DNA of 21,866 nucleotides, taken from positions 1 through 21,866 of the IMG/VR virus record IMGVR_UViG_3300007344_000299. One strand, given 5' to 3'. Position numbers and translations under genes: made by a program. This document shows, one piece after another, positions 1 to 7,582 of the stretch. Below the pieces are notes generated by a model, which did not search any database, was not told the origin of the DNA, and saw nothing but the letters and a program-made list of their open reading frames with translations. Each line of letters starts with the position of its first letter. Position 1 is the first letter of the stretch. Source of the DNA: a virus.

Positions 1-134
1 AGTACCTTAACTATGGAGTAGAGAAAGTTCTCTACCTCCCGCGCAGCAAGAAAGCTGCACCCGCCAAAGCGGCAGACCCAGATAAGGGTCGCGTCTCTAC
101 GGCTGCTCTCGGTTCACTGGACTTCTCTCTCTGA
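1..134 (+). CDS. C-terminal end of a protein of unknown function (5' partial)
   Basis: Frame 3 is open from the window edge to a TGA at 132-134 and encodes the last 43 residues of a protein. The visible tail is rich in Lys, Ala and Pro and ends in the short sequence LGSLDFSL. The next gene, 9 bases downstream on the same strand, also ends in a Lys/Ala/Pro-rich tail closing with GLDF, so the two products may share a C-terminal interaction peptide. The globular part lies outside the window and no function can be assigned. The open frame, the amino-acid bias and the tight junction support a real gene. Confidence 0.6.
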   Translation, partial: YLNYGVEKVLYLPRSKKAAPAKAADPDKGRVSTAALGSLDFSL

Positions 135-143
135 TTTACGACC

Positions 144-974
144 ATGGTCTTTATCGCAGGCAAATTTTCGGCTGATGAAATTCTTTGTCAGATCCCGCCG
201 CACACGCTTCGCATCGACCTTCAGGCTCGTCGTTGGAAATCCGATACTGATCCTGACGCGGCCATCACCGACTCGAACGACAATGGGATACCCATTGAGT
301 TCATCCTTCTTGGGTTCACCCCGTATTTCGGTAACCTCGGTATGCGATCGCACGAGGAGTTTATTCGTATTAGTTACATTGGTGTCACACCTTCTCATCG
401 TCTGCTTCCTCCACGCTGTGTCTGCACTAGCATCATCAGCGGTAAGTCGAGCCAGAAGAACTTTATTTCGTACTTCCAGACGCTCTACAACAACCGGATT
501 AACGTTGGTGAGGTGATCACATCGACTAAATTCGTTCAGAAGTCCTTCAACGAGAGGGACCCTATGACGGGTGCAGACGGTGCCAAAATCAATTACAACG
601 CTCTGGAATTCAAGGACCGCCCCGCTCAGAATGATGATGAGCGCAAGCTTATCGAAGACATTTCGGCGTGGCTCGAGGGTGGTTCAGGAGACCTGGTGGC
701 ATCTGCTCTACGAAGTGGTATCCCCGGCTCTAATCTGGTTGAGCTTCCTCTGGGCGAAGACCACGGGGCGATTAAAGAGGCTTTCATGGAAGCCAACCCC
801 AAACGACTAGAGGGCGCGGCTCCTGCTGGACTCGCCTCTCTGCCTGCTGGTGCTGGTACGCCGGGTGCAAAAACCGAGGAATCGGAACCGCCCACTGCTA
901 AGAAAGCAGCTCCGAAGAAGGACCTCAGTGAGGAGCAGAAGGCAGCTCTCAAAGCAGCCGGTCTAGACTTCTAA
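144..974 (+). CDS. Hypothetical protein with acidic, Phe-ending tail (possible ssDNA-binding protein)
   Basis: This 276-residue protein is not recognised from sequence. Residues 1-175 look folded and strand-rich (for example FILLGF, IRISYIGV, VITSTKF). Residues 215-260 are a Pro/Ala/Gly/Lys-rich linker, and the last residues (SEEQKAALKAAGLDF) form a short charged tail ending in Phe. Bacterial and phage single-strand DNA-binding proteins often have this organisation (core, flexible linker, tail with terminal Phe), and the neighbouring cluster is replicative, so an SSB-like role is possible but unproven. The ATG at 144 lies 9 bases after the preceding stop. A strong terminator follows the stop, so this gene ends its transcription unit. 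An HIP1 octamer (GCGATCGC), typical of many cyanobacterial genomes, lies at 344-351. Confidence 0.75.
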   Translation: MVFIAGKFSADEILCQIPPHTLRIDLQARRWKSDTDPDAAITDSNDNGIPIEFILLGFTPYFGNLGMRSHEEFIRISYIGVTPSHRLLPPRCVCTSIISGKSSQKNFISYFQTLYNNRINVGEVITSTKFVQKSFNERDPMTGADGAKINYNALEFKDRPAQNDDERKLIEDISAWLEGGSGDLVASALRSGIPGSNLVELPLGEDHGAIKEAFMEANPKRLEGAAPAGLASLPAGAGTPGAKTEESEPPTAKKAAPKKDLSEEQKAALKAAGLDF

Positions 975-996
975 CACAAGAGGATGAGTCAAAGAG

Positions 997-1022
997 GGAG
1001 CGTTTAGGCGCTCCTTTTTTTT
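997..1022 (+). terminator. Intrinsic terminator after the first plus-strand unit
   Basis: The stem GGAGCG (997-1002) pairs with CGCTCC (1009-1014) around a 6-base loop and is followed by eight T residues (1015-1022). It sits between the convergent stops at 974 (plus) and 1027 (minus). The T-run is only on the plus strand, so the main direction is plus. On the minus strand the same stem is followed by CTCTTTG and would be weaker. Confidence 0.9.
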
Positions 1023-1026
1023 GTGC

Positions 1027-1260
1027 CTACAGATCCAGTAAGTCACCGAAGGAAGGCAAGTGTACTCCATAACTCACACAGTACTTTATAATGTTCTCAA
1101 GGATTTTGCCGCGAATCAGATAGTTTGCATATACAATTCCAAGGACCTCTCGCGCCTCCTGAGGGCTCAGCTTCTCAAGCCCATCCAGAAAAGCACGGTG
1201 AGTGAAACTCTGTTCAAGAGTTAGGTGCGACTTAAGCTTATTTAGTAATTCTTCAGTCAT
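1027..1260 (-). CDS. nblA: NblA-like phycobilisome degradation protein
   Basis: This 77-residue protein has the size and helix-turn-helix layout of NblA, a small dimeric adaptor that binds phycobilisomes and directs them to the Clp protease during starvation. Visible family features are an N-terminal LTLEQSF segment (residues 13-19), then LSPQEAREVL (31-40), then an amphipathic helix with the spacing L..xxY..YLIR....NIIKY (40-60). Cyanobacterial NblA proteins read in parallel with LEQ.F, LSREQAQEFL and LY..MMVRE...KHFLKH. The identification is by recalled family pattern, not by a search. Cyanophages such as Ma-LMM01 are known to carry nblA. The gene is alone on its strand, convergent with the terminated upstream unit. 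Its ATG (1258-1260) overlaps the ATG of the divergent gene at 1259, so its promoter and leader must lie inside that gene. No clear ribosome-binding site is visible. Confidence 0.65.
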   Translation of the reverse strand: MTEELLNKLKSHLTLEQSFTHRAFLDGLEKLSPQEAREVLGIVYANYLIRGKILENIIKYCVSYGVHLPSFGDLLDL

Positions 1261-1795
1261 GTCCAGCTTTTACACCGTACCTCGGTATATTTTCGATCCT
1301 ATCGGGAATTCTGGGCTTATCGACGGTGTGATCCTCCTGCCCTGCGACTTTAACGGGCAGCTAGAAAAACAGATAAGACGAACAGGACTAAGCGACATCG
1401 TGACAAACGACAACGAAGAAAATCTTGTAGATCTTGACTGGTGGGTGGCGCAAAAAGACCAAGCTGACTGGGTTATAGCAATCACACAAGGTATGAAGGA
1501 CTACACAAAATGGATAACAGAGTGTGGGTTACAGGCAGCTAGAAAAGGTGTGTGCATACTAGATCGATTAACATTCTTAGAGCCCACGCGGGCACGAGAA
1601 GATTTCTTACAGGACTCTTCTCTCACAAACATTAAGATCTTGAGCCCAAGGCCTTCATTCCGTGCGGATGGTACTACAGCAAAAGATCCTGTGACTTCAG
1701 CGTGGTTTGTCTTTCAAAAGCCAGGTGCAGCAGCTGTAAATACACAGATAGATTTCGAAGTAGGCTGGCACCGCCCTCAAGACCTTAAATTGTGA
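1259..1795 (+). CDS. Methyltransferase-like protein with degenerate catalytic motifs
   Basis: This 178-residue protein follows the plan of phage and cyanobacterial adenine-type SAM-dependent methyltransferases, but the key motifs have changed. Residues 24-35 (VILLPCDFNGQL) stand where those enzymes have a VLEPCAGDG-type SAM-binding loop. Residues 47-54 (IVTNDNEE) match the acidic strand-2 region. Residues 70-78 (DWVIAITQG) stand where a DWVVTNPPY catalytic motif would be, and no N/D-PPY is present. Downstream motifs are well kept: RLTFLEPTRAR (103-113), ILSPRPSF (127-134) and DPVTSAWFVF (143-152). It is therefore probably an inactive binding protein or a decoy rather than an enzyme. The ATG at 1259 is chosen because the longer frame from 1202 would run into the nblA-like gene and has no family-like sequence. 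It overlaps the next gene by four bases (GTGA). Confidence 0.7.
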   Translation: MSSFYTVPRYIFDPIGNSGLIDGVILLPCDFNGQLEKQIRRTGLSDIVTNDNEENLVDLDWWVAQKDQADWVIAITQGMKDYTKWITECGLQAARKGVCILDRLTFLEPTRAREDFLQDSSLTNIKILSPRPSFRADGTTAKDPVTSAWFVFQKPGAAAVNTQIDFEVGWHRPQDLKL

Positions 1796-2112
1796 GCAAG
1801 CGTCTGTACAAGCAGCTCGACAACTTAATTGAGCTCCAGAAAGAACAGAACGTACTGCTAGATAAAATCAGTGCGTTGCTTGTAAGTCAACAGCTGCTTA
1901 CTGAGTGCGTTGACTATCAGGGTAACGTTCGTAGCCCTGAAGAGTGCGCAGACATCACAATCGAGGGTTTCTCCGCAGCTCTGTGTCTCATGTCGGAGAT
2001 GGAGCAACGCAACAGAGCCTATCAGTATCAAAAACAAGAATTCTTCCTGGACGATGAAGATGATGAAGATGAAGATGATAATGACGGAACTATAATCTCA
2101 AGTTCGTTCTAA
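1792..2112 (+). CDS. Small coiled-coil protein with acidic C-terminus
   Basis: This 106-residue protein starts at a GTG that overlaps the upstream TGA (GTGA), so its translation is probably coupled to the methyltransferase-like gene. Residues 1-35 look like a short coiled coil (LDNLIELQKEQNVLLDKISALL, with hydrophobics in heptad spacing). Residues 87-97 are almost all Asp and Glu, and the protein ends in a Ser-rich tail. No family is recognised. The acidic stretch could mimic nucleic acid or bind a basic partner, but that is speculation. The overlap and the unbroken cluster make the gene itself likely. Confidence 0.7.
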   Translation: MSKRLYKQLDNLIELQKEQNVLLDKISALLVSQQLLTECVDYQGNVRSPEECADITIEGFSAALCLMSEMEQRNRAYQYQKQEFFLDDEDDEDEDDNDGTIISSSF

Positions 2113-2138
2113 GCTAATGGGGAATTGACACTTTTATT

Positions 2139-2918
2139 GTGTCCGATACACGAGTAACGGTTAACGGTTTAAGGCACTACGTTTGTAATGGCGTCCCCAA
2201 GCCACTACCTTCTGTAACCTCAATCCTGAGCGCCACGCAGACTGAGGCTACACGAGCAAAACTTGCTCATTGGAACGCCTTAAATCCTGGCGCAGCAGAC
2301 GCCGCTGCTACTAGAGGAACGTGGATACACAACAGTGTTGAAGATTACTTGAGGGGGCTTCGTGTTATCCCGTCCGAGCAATACAAGCCTTACTGGGACG
2401 GGGTGCCTGAACTACTAGATGATCTTCTTGAAGGAGGTCGCGTTCTCTGGTCTGAGAAACCTTTCAATCAACCACGCTGGGCAAAGTACGTAGGTGATGA
2501 CGGCGTAGGTCGGATTCACTATTACGACGAAAAGACTGGGCACGGCTACGCAGGTTGCTGTGACTTGATCTACATGAACTCGAACGCTGAGATCATCTTG
2601 GCTGACTTCAAGACCAGCAACGGACCTTACTCAGCTCGGTTTCCAAATAAAAACCACAACATCGACGAAAAGACTAAGAAAGCTTTGATCTCGGGCGTAT
2701 TTAAAACAAAGAAGACAAGGCTCCAACTTGCTGCTTATAAAGCTGCTGCGGAAGCTTGTTTAGGAATTAAAATCGATAAGACTCAAATTATTGTTACGAC
2801 AGCTATTAAAGAATTCAACACGCAAATATTCACCTTCGGACCTGAGGAGGTTGAAAAAGACGAAGTAAGTTGGTTCGAAGTTGTTAAACAGTACTACGAG
2901 TTAAATCCGGCGAAGTAG
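2139..2918 (+). CDS. PD-(D/E)XK nuclease (RecB/Cas4-like exonuclease)
   Basis: This 259-residue protein carries the ordered motifs of the RecB/Cas4-type PD-(D/E)XK nuclease family: a GTWIHNSVEDYL helix with His64 (consensus GxxxHxxxExxL), SEKPF around Glu106, GCCDLI with Asp142, ADFKTS with Asp156 and Lys158, and QLAAY with Gln196 and Tyr200. These residues normally bind two metal ions and cleave DNA ends. Length and motif order suit a stand-alone phage exonuclease, which would act in recombination, replication-fork processing or host DNA degradation. It precedes the primase-helicase on the same strand, supporting a replication role. The start is a GTG at 2139. No strong Shine-Dalgarno sequence is visible, as is common in this window. 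Confidence 0.85.
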   Translation: MSDTRVTVNGLRHYVCNGVPKPLPSVTSILSATQTEATRAKLAHWNALNPGAADAAATRGTWIHNSVEDYLRGLRVIPSEQYKPYWDGVPELLDDLLEGGRVLWSEKPFNQPRWAKYVGDDGVGRIHYYDEKTGHGYAGCCDLIYMNSNAEIILADFKTSNGPYSARFPNKNHNIDEKTKKALISGVFKTKKTRLQLAAYKAAAEACLGIKIDKTQIIVTTAIKEFNTQIFTFGPEEVEKDEVSWFEVVKQYYELNPAK

Positions 2919-3020
2919 AATCAGGTCCGCCAGACCGGCGCCCAGGAAAGGGTTCTTCACTTTTTCTTAGGGTCCAAACCCCGGAAAACACGCCATACTA
3001 GAGACGCTCAGCGACATCCC

Positions 3021-5783
3021 ATGAAGTTCATTTGCTCTGTAAACCTCGGGGTTGTCCCTCACCTGCACCCTGAGCTGGGCAAAATCGCTGACGGCGGCAA
3101 CTTCGCGGCATTTAACTCTGGCTGGGATTCCTGCGAATTGGCCACGGGTGAGCTAGCGGAAATTCTGGGTCGCCAGGCAGGTCTCTGCGCGTGGCATCTA
3201 CAAGACGGAAAACGTCAAAAAAACTCAACAGGAGTTATCCAAGCTGGCTTAATAATTGTCGATATCGATAATCAGGCTGATCATAAAGATCAGGGTGGTA
3301 ACAAAGTACAAAAGCAAGAATTAACTGTAGAACAAGCTCTAGAGCTTGATATCTGTAAAAAGTACCTGACCCTTGGTTATTACTCTCCTTCTACGAAAGA
3401 CGGTTGGCCTAGGTTTCGCCTGGTCTTTGGCTTAGAGAAGCCAGTCATCAACGCTTCCTTTTACCAGTGGTTCTGTAAACAGATTTATGCCCAGATTCCT
3501 GGGTCTGACGTCAGGGCCACGACGGTTCCGAATCTCTTCTACGGGCCTAAGAACCAGGACGCAATCTTTGCACAACCTGGTCGGTTCATACCTATTGAAA
3601 AGATTGACGAAGCAGTCCGCGCGTTTGCGTCCCTCCCTCCAGACGAAACAGATTCAGGGGACCCAGCTGAGTACCTAACTAAGACAACCATCCGTGAAAA
3701 CGGTATGGACCTCGAGCGCTTAGTCTCAAACACTGTACGCTCCGTCTTGGATGGGGAGGAAGTAGGCGACCGCAGCTCGACGATGGCTGCCGTTTTTAAG
3801 GAGTTGCTTGGATGGGCAAACTGGTGCTCGGCAAATGAGGTAGCTCTGTGCGTTGAGCCATTGACGCTAGCACACCGTGCGTTCTATAATATCTATGGCT
3901 ATCCGCACGACATCGATGGAAAATTCGATCGCATCCTTAACTCCATTCGAAATCCAGAGGAATTACAGCCTGCAGTCTCCCTAGCTTCAGAACTGGGTGA
4001 GCTCGGTACGTGGAAGAAGATCAGGCGTATCAGTCGGTCTGTCTTCGACACACACGCTTCGTTCGAGGTTAAGGAGGCTCTAGCTCAAGCAAAACGAGAT
4101 GTGGCCGTAAACGCTGTGCTCGATATGTCTGAGTTTGATCTGAGTTCTTCCTCTGAACAAAAAACAACATCAAAATCAACAACAAAAACAAAAGACGTGA
4201 ACACACCATCAACTCCCACGCAGCTCGTCAACCTCCAAGGAGGTACAAAAAACAGAGAGTTTTCGGAAAATGACGTTGCAGATATCATCGTCACGAACCA
4301 GGGAGATCAGTTTATATACGACAGTTACTTAGATCAGTTCTACCACTACGACGAAGATCAAGATATTTGGTACCACCAAGATGAACAACACATCAAACGC
4401 AGGATCGTAAAAGCACTAGACTCATTTGTTACCGCAGGTGTGTTGTCGAAGTACAACGCAGCTATGATAAATAGCGTCTTTTCGATCCTGAAGGCAAAAC
4501 TCCTTAAGTCTGCAGACGGAGGTCGCCGCAGTATCTGGACGAAATCACGAGGCTATATCCCTTTTAGGAACGGGGTTCTTGACACAACTACGTTGGAGTT
4601 CGAGGAAGGCAGGAGGAAGGAGCTCTATCTCCGCCATAAGCTCCCTTATGAATACGACGCCAAAGCGCAATGCCCTGAGTTCATGCGCTGGATCACTTCT
4701 GCACTAGATAAAGGACAAGAAATTCTGATTCAAGCATTTGCTCGCGCTCTGTTAACCGGTTACACGGCAGGTGAGAGATTCCTGCACCTCGTAGGTCCTG
4801 GTGGCACGGGCAAATCGACGATGCAACAGCTGATGGTTGCACTGGCCGGCTTCCACGGCACTCACACGTCGAGTCTCGAAGTTATCGAGACTAATAAGTT
4901 TGAGAGCTACAACCTGATCGGCAAGAAGCTCTTGCTGTTGACGGACGAATCAAACTACAACCGTCGAATGGACGTTTTGAAAAAGCTGACGTCTGCTTCC
5001 GATACCCTTCGTGCTGAAAGAAAGTACGGGAAAGAGATCATAAGCTTTAAGCCAGAATGTTTAGTTTGTATAGCTAGTAACGAACACATCACATCAAACG
5101 ACTCCAGTAGCGGTCTGGAGCGTAGGCGACTGACTATCCTCATGGATAAAGTCGTAGACCCGAGTCTCCGCAAGGAATTAATTAGTGTCTTCGACGATCG
5201 CATCGAAGGCGCTTTCGTTCCTGAGATGAGTGGCATTGTCACCTGGGCTCTCTCAATGCCCTACGCCACCATGAAAGACGTGCTAGCTAACCCGACTAAA
5301 CACGTCCCGTCCCTAAACCGCACGAACATCGAGGCTCTCCTATTCAATAATCAGTTCGTTGCGTGGCTCCACGATTGCTGCCTTTACGCTCCAAACAGCG
5401 TTACGCCTGTTGGCCAAGGGGCGCGGAAGCCAAATACTGACGAGGCCGAGAAAGGAATGTATGTGGCCAATGCTTATGGTGCTTTATATCCCAGTTACGC
5501 AAACTTCTGTAAGGCTTGCGGATACAAGCCCGCCGCAAAGCACCGTTTCGTAGAGCGTACTAAGGAAGCTTTAACGAATATCTTGAAGCTACCGAACGTA
5601 AAAGTAGTGTTAAACGATGGTATCCCCGGTATAAAAGGGCTCCGCATCAAAGCTTTTGACCTACAATCCGATCGTGCAGCAAAAGGCCCTGATCGACTCC
5701 CCTCTCCAGTGGAGTTTGCCCAGGACATCAACAACACTCGCTGGGAAACAGCTTTCCAGAAACATGATCCGGTTAAATCCTAA
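3021..5783 (+). CDS. Primase-helicase, D5/P4-like, with SF3-type ATPase
   Basis: This 920-residue protein combines a primase-like N-terminus with a helicase. In the first 200 residues, IIVDIDN (Asp81, Asp83) and the segment PSTKDGWPRFRLVF (123-136) resemble the acidic pair and following strand of archaeo-eukaryotic-type prim-pols. That assignment is weaker than the helicase one. After a Ser/Thr/Lys-rich linker (about 375-400) comes a D5_N-like region. The SF3 ATPase core follows: Walker A GPGGTGKST (592-600, Lys598), Walker B LLLLTDES (637-644), sensor-1 Asn687 in CIASNEHI, and Arg701-703 in GLERRR as arginine-finger candidates. The C-terminus is probably a winged-helix region. The enzyme would prime and unwind phage DNA. 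A 102-base spacer separates it from the nuclease gene, and its end overlaps the next gene by 20 bases. Confidence 0.9.
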   Translation: MKFICSVNLGVVPHLHPELGKIADGGNFAAFNSGWDSCELATGELAEILGRQAGLCAWHLQDGKRQKNSTGVIQAGLIIVDIDNQADHKDQGGNKVQKQELTVEQALELDICKKYLTLGYYSPSTKDGWPRFRLVFGLEKPVINASFYQWFCKQIYAQIPGSDVRATTVPNLFYGPKNQDAIFAQPGRFIPIEKIDEAVRAFASLPPDETDSGDPAEYLTKTTIRENGMDLERLVSNTVRSVLDGEEVGDRSSTMAAVFKELLGWANWCSANEVALCVEPLTLAHRAFYNIYGYPHDIDGKFDRILNSIRNPEELQPAVSLASELGELGTWKKIRRISRSVFDTHASFEVKEALAQAKRDVAVNAVLDMSEFDLSSSSEQKTTSKSTTKTKDVNTPSTPTQLVNLQGGTKNREFSENDVADIIVTNQGDQFIYDSYLDQFYHYDEDQDIWYHQDEQHIKRRIVKALDSFVTAGVLSKYNAAMINSVFSILKAKLLKSADGGRRSIWTKSRGYIPFRNGVLDTTTLEFEEGRRKELYLRHKLPYEYDAKAQCPEFMRWITSALDKGQEILIQAFARALLTGYTAGERFLHLVGPGGTGKSTMQQLMVALAGFHGTHTSSLEVIETNKFESYNLIGKKLLLLTDESNYNRRMDVLKKLTSASDTLRAERKYGKEIISFKPECLVCIASNEHITSNDSSSGLERRRLTILMDKVVDPSLRKELISVFDDRIEGAFVPEMSGIVTWALSMPYATMKDVLANPTKHVPSLNRTNIEALLFNNQFVAWLHDCCLYAPNSVTPVGQGARKPNTDEAEKGMYVANAYGALYPSYANFCKACGYKPAAKHRFVERTKEALTNILKLPNVKVVLNDGIPGIKGLRIKAFDLQSDRAAKGPDRLPSPVEFAQDINNTRWETAFQKHDPVKS

Positions 5784-6333
5784 TCTTGCGTTGGCAGTAG
5801 CGGCCTCTGCCGCTGTTGGTATCACCACGGCTGCTGTGGCTCCGCAGTTTGTAGGGGCGTCGCTTGCTTTTGCTGGCGGTCTTATCGGAGGTGCTGGTAT
5901 TGGACGCGAGCGTGCTCTGCGCCAAAAACACAACGAAGAGACTGCGGCACGAGTTACTGCCTGCTTCTCTACGCTTTACGAAACGAATCGAGGAGTGATC
6001 GATCCCATCCAGCTTGGGGTGCTCGCCAATATCCCTCCTCAACGTGCACACGACTTTTTATGCGACTTAGCTGAAAGCACGAACGGTCAAAAAATTACAG
6101 TCAAACAAGGTGGCGGAGTTATCTTCGCGTTCCCGCACTCGCAATCTGCCTTGGATGAACTGACCTTCAACGCACGTAAATGGGCAGAGGCTCAGACACA
6201 GCAATTAAGTGCTGAGCTAAATCAACATAAACAGGCTTTGCAATACTTGCAGTTGCAGCAAGCGGCGTCCACGCTGCCAAAAACTCCTGCTCCAATCCAA
6301 GAACCGAGCCCTTGGGAGAACGTCAATCCGTAA
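5764..6333 (+). CDS. Membrane protein with winged-helix-like segment and coiled coil
   Basis: The start chosen is the ATG at 5764, 20 bases inside the end of the primase gene, giving 189 residues. An upstream in-frame start at 5656 would add 36 residues of out-of-frame primase coding sequence with no domain character. Residues 8-47 are Ala/Gly/Val-rich and form one or two membrane helices. Residues 62-120 look like a winged helix: a first helix (TACFSTLYETN), then GVIDPIQLGVLANIPPQRA, then a strand ending in GGGVIFAFP. The C-terminal third is a Gln-rich coiled coil followed by a Pro-rich tail. It could tether replication proteins or DNA to the membrane, but this is inference from domain order and from its place directly behind the primase-helicase. 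Confidence 0.75.
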   Translation: MIRLNPNLALAVAASAAVGITTAAVAPQFVGASLAFAGGLIGGAGIGRERALRQKHNEETAARVTACFSTLYETNRGVIDPIQLGVLANIPPQRAHDFLCDLAESTNGQKITVKQGGGVIFAFPHSQSALDELTFNARKWAEAQTQQLSAELNQHKQALQYLQLQQAASTLPKTPAPIQEPSPWENVNP

Positions 6334-6339
6334 ACAGCC

Positions 6340-6549
6340 GTGACTGAATCAAAAACTAGAGGGCTCTCCTCGGATAGTTACGCAGTCGTGAAGGCTGCTC
6401 ATGATTTGGATTGGACAAACACTAAGGCGATTGCAGCTGTACTACGCACAGTGGCGTTTCGTTTAAGCTTCGGTCACGCCACGGGGTCTGGTGTTATCGA
6501 TGAAGACGATCTACGAGCTTTGGCTGATGAAATCGAAGGTACAAAGTAA
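6340..6549 (+). CDS. Small hypothetical protein
   Basis: This 69-residue protein starts with GTG six bases after the previous stop, so it belongs to the replication cluster. It is mixed alpha-helical, with a hydrophobic AIAAVLRTVAFRLSF stretch (residues 28-42) and an acidic C-terminal helix (DEDDLRALADEIEG). No membrane segment, metal site or recognised family is seen. The tight junction and reasonable composition support a gene. No function is proposed. Confidence 0.6.
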   Translation: MTESKTRGLSSDSYAVVKAAHDLDWTNTKAIAAVLRTVAFRLSFGHATGSGVIDEDDLRALADEIEGTK

Positions 6550-6573
6550 ATCTACACACTACGAGGTTCAACA

Positions 6574-6642
6574 ATGATTCAAGAACATTCGATTACTCCG
6601 CCGCCTGAGTTAATACGCAAGTGGAATGAAGAAGCCCAGTAG
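6574..6642 (+). CDS. Very small Pro-rich protein at the end of the replication cluster
   Basis: A 22-codon frame with an ATG preceded by GAGG at 7 bases, one of the clearer ribosome-binding sites on this strand. The product contains SITPPPELIRKWNEE, which resembles short ITPPPELV.QW-type proteins that I recall from cyanophages and cyanobacteria, although those I remember are usually longer. It may be a short or truncated member. It ends 13 bases before the convergent stop at 6656, with no obvious terminator between. Confidence 0.5.
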   Translation: MIQEHSITPPPELIRKWNEEAQ

Positions 6643-6655
6643 TCAGACCCACTAA

Positions 6656-7528
6656 TCAGGTAAAAGCTCTGCTCATCACAGGGAATCTGCGGTCAAACCA
6701 ATCCCAATCCGTATCTGTTGCAGGCTTCCCAGAAAGCCTTTGGACGTAGTTTTCTAGAAGTTGATTTCTGGCTGCCGGTCTGGCGCTTTCCTTGCGTTTG
6801 CCTTGGAGAACACTCTGGGATTTTGTGCTGGACACAGGTGCTTTCGTCTCGGCAGCTTTCGTGGTTTGTGCAGCAAGCCGAGGGATATCTAAACCAGCGG
6901 TAAACTGAGTGGACTGCTGAGCAGGTGTTGCAGTCACATCAACATAAGAAGTACCTTCAGGAGCGCGATAACCTTCTTCAGGTGCACGAGTGCTAGCAGG
7001 TAAAACCCAGGTTTCGCGGGGCTTACCTTGGAGCATATTAATAACTTGCTGACTTGTCATCGGACCACCAGCAAAGAAAACACCTTTGCCGGCTTCGCCC
7101 ACGCCTTCCTGACCAGGCATAAATACTGGTCGGAACGCGTAATTCATGCCAGAGCCAAAGTCAGTCGCAGTGCCTCCAGCAAACTGACCTCCAGGACCTT
7201 TGATTGCGGTTTCAACTCGCGCGCCAATATCCATCCCTTGTTTGCGTAGCTCTTCTACACCTGCTCGAATTTCCGGTTCGGTCAATCCTGCTTCCTGCGC
7301 ACGCATATAGGCTCCAGCGCCGAAGCCGCCGGGCGCCGCATATTGAGCGAGTGCTCCAGTGTAAGAAGGAGTCTTTGGTTGAGCAGCAGGGGCGGAAACC
7401 TGACTGGCGAGACGCTCAACACGCTTAGGTGCTAAGCCAGTCTTAGCTGCCACACGCTCCTGCGACTTACCTGCTTCCAGCATCCGCTGAGCTTTAGCTT
7501 TAGCTTGCTGCCTCTGATTGTCAGCCAC
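6656..7528 (-). CDS. Hypothetical protein with N-terminal helix-turn-helix-like segment
   Basis: This 290-residue protein starts with GTG. Residues 8-40 are basic and helical, and the stretch AGKSQERVAAKTGLAPKRVE looks like a helix-turn-helix (alanine before the turn, Gly-Leu-Ala after it). The rest is low in complexity, rich in Ala, Gly, Pro, Gln and Thr, with a central Gly-rich region (about 115-170), and ends in a short aromatic motif (DWDWFDRRFP). Proteins of this style are often minor virion or scaffold-like proteins, but no family is recognised. It is the last gene of the minus-strand run from thyX, 54 bases downstream of the thyX stop and convergent with the replication cluster. Confidence 0.7.
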   Translation of the reverse strand: MADNQRQQAKAKAQRMLEAGKSQERVAAKTGLAPKRVERLASQVSAPAAQPKTPSYTGALAQYAAPGGFGAGAYMRAQEAGLTEPEIRAGVEELRKQGMDIGARVETAIKGPGGQFAGGTATDFGSGMNYAFRPVFMPGQEGVGEAGKGVFFAGGPMTSQQVINMLQGKPRETWVLPASTRAPEEGYRAPEGTSYVDVTATPAQQSTQFTAGLDIPRLAAQTTKAAETKAPVSSTKSQSVLQGKRKESARPAARNQLLENYVQRLSGKPATDTDWDWFDRRFPVMSRAFT

Positions 7529-7582
7529 AACTATTTCTAAGACTTAACTCTATGTTACCAATAAAGAAGATACAAAGCTGAA

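Noticed and set aside
344-351. HIP1 octamer as proof of a cyanobacterial chromosome
   Set aside because: Only one copy was noticed. It agrees with a cyanobacterial link but a single site proves nothing.
2125-2153. TTGACA upstream of the nuclease gene as a promoter -35
   Set aside because: No acceptable -10 lies at 16-18 bases (TACACG or ACACGA only), and the position would place the start inside the nuclease gene.
7028-7428. Plus-strand frames of 73-74 codons inside the 290-residue minus-strand gene
   Set aside because: They lie wholly within a longer gene, have no ribosome-binding site and no family-like sequence.
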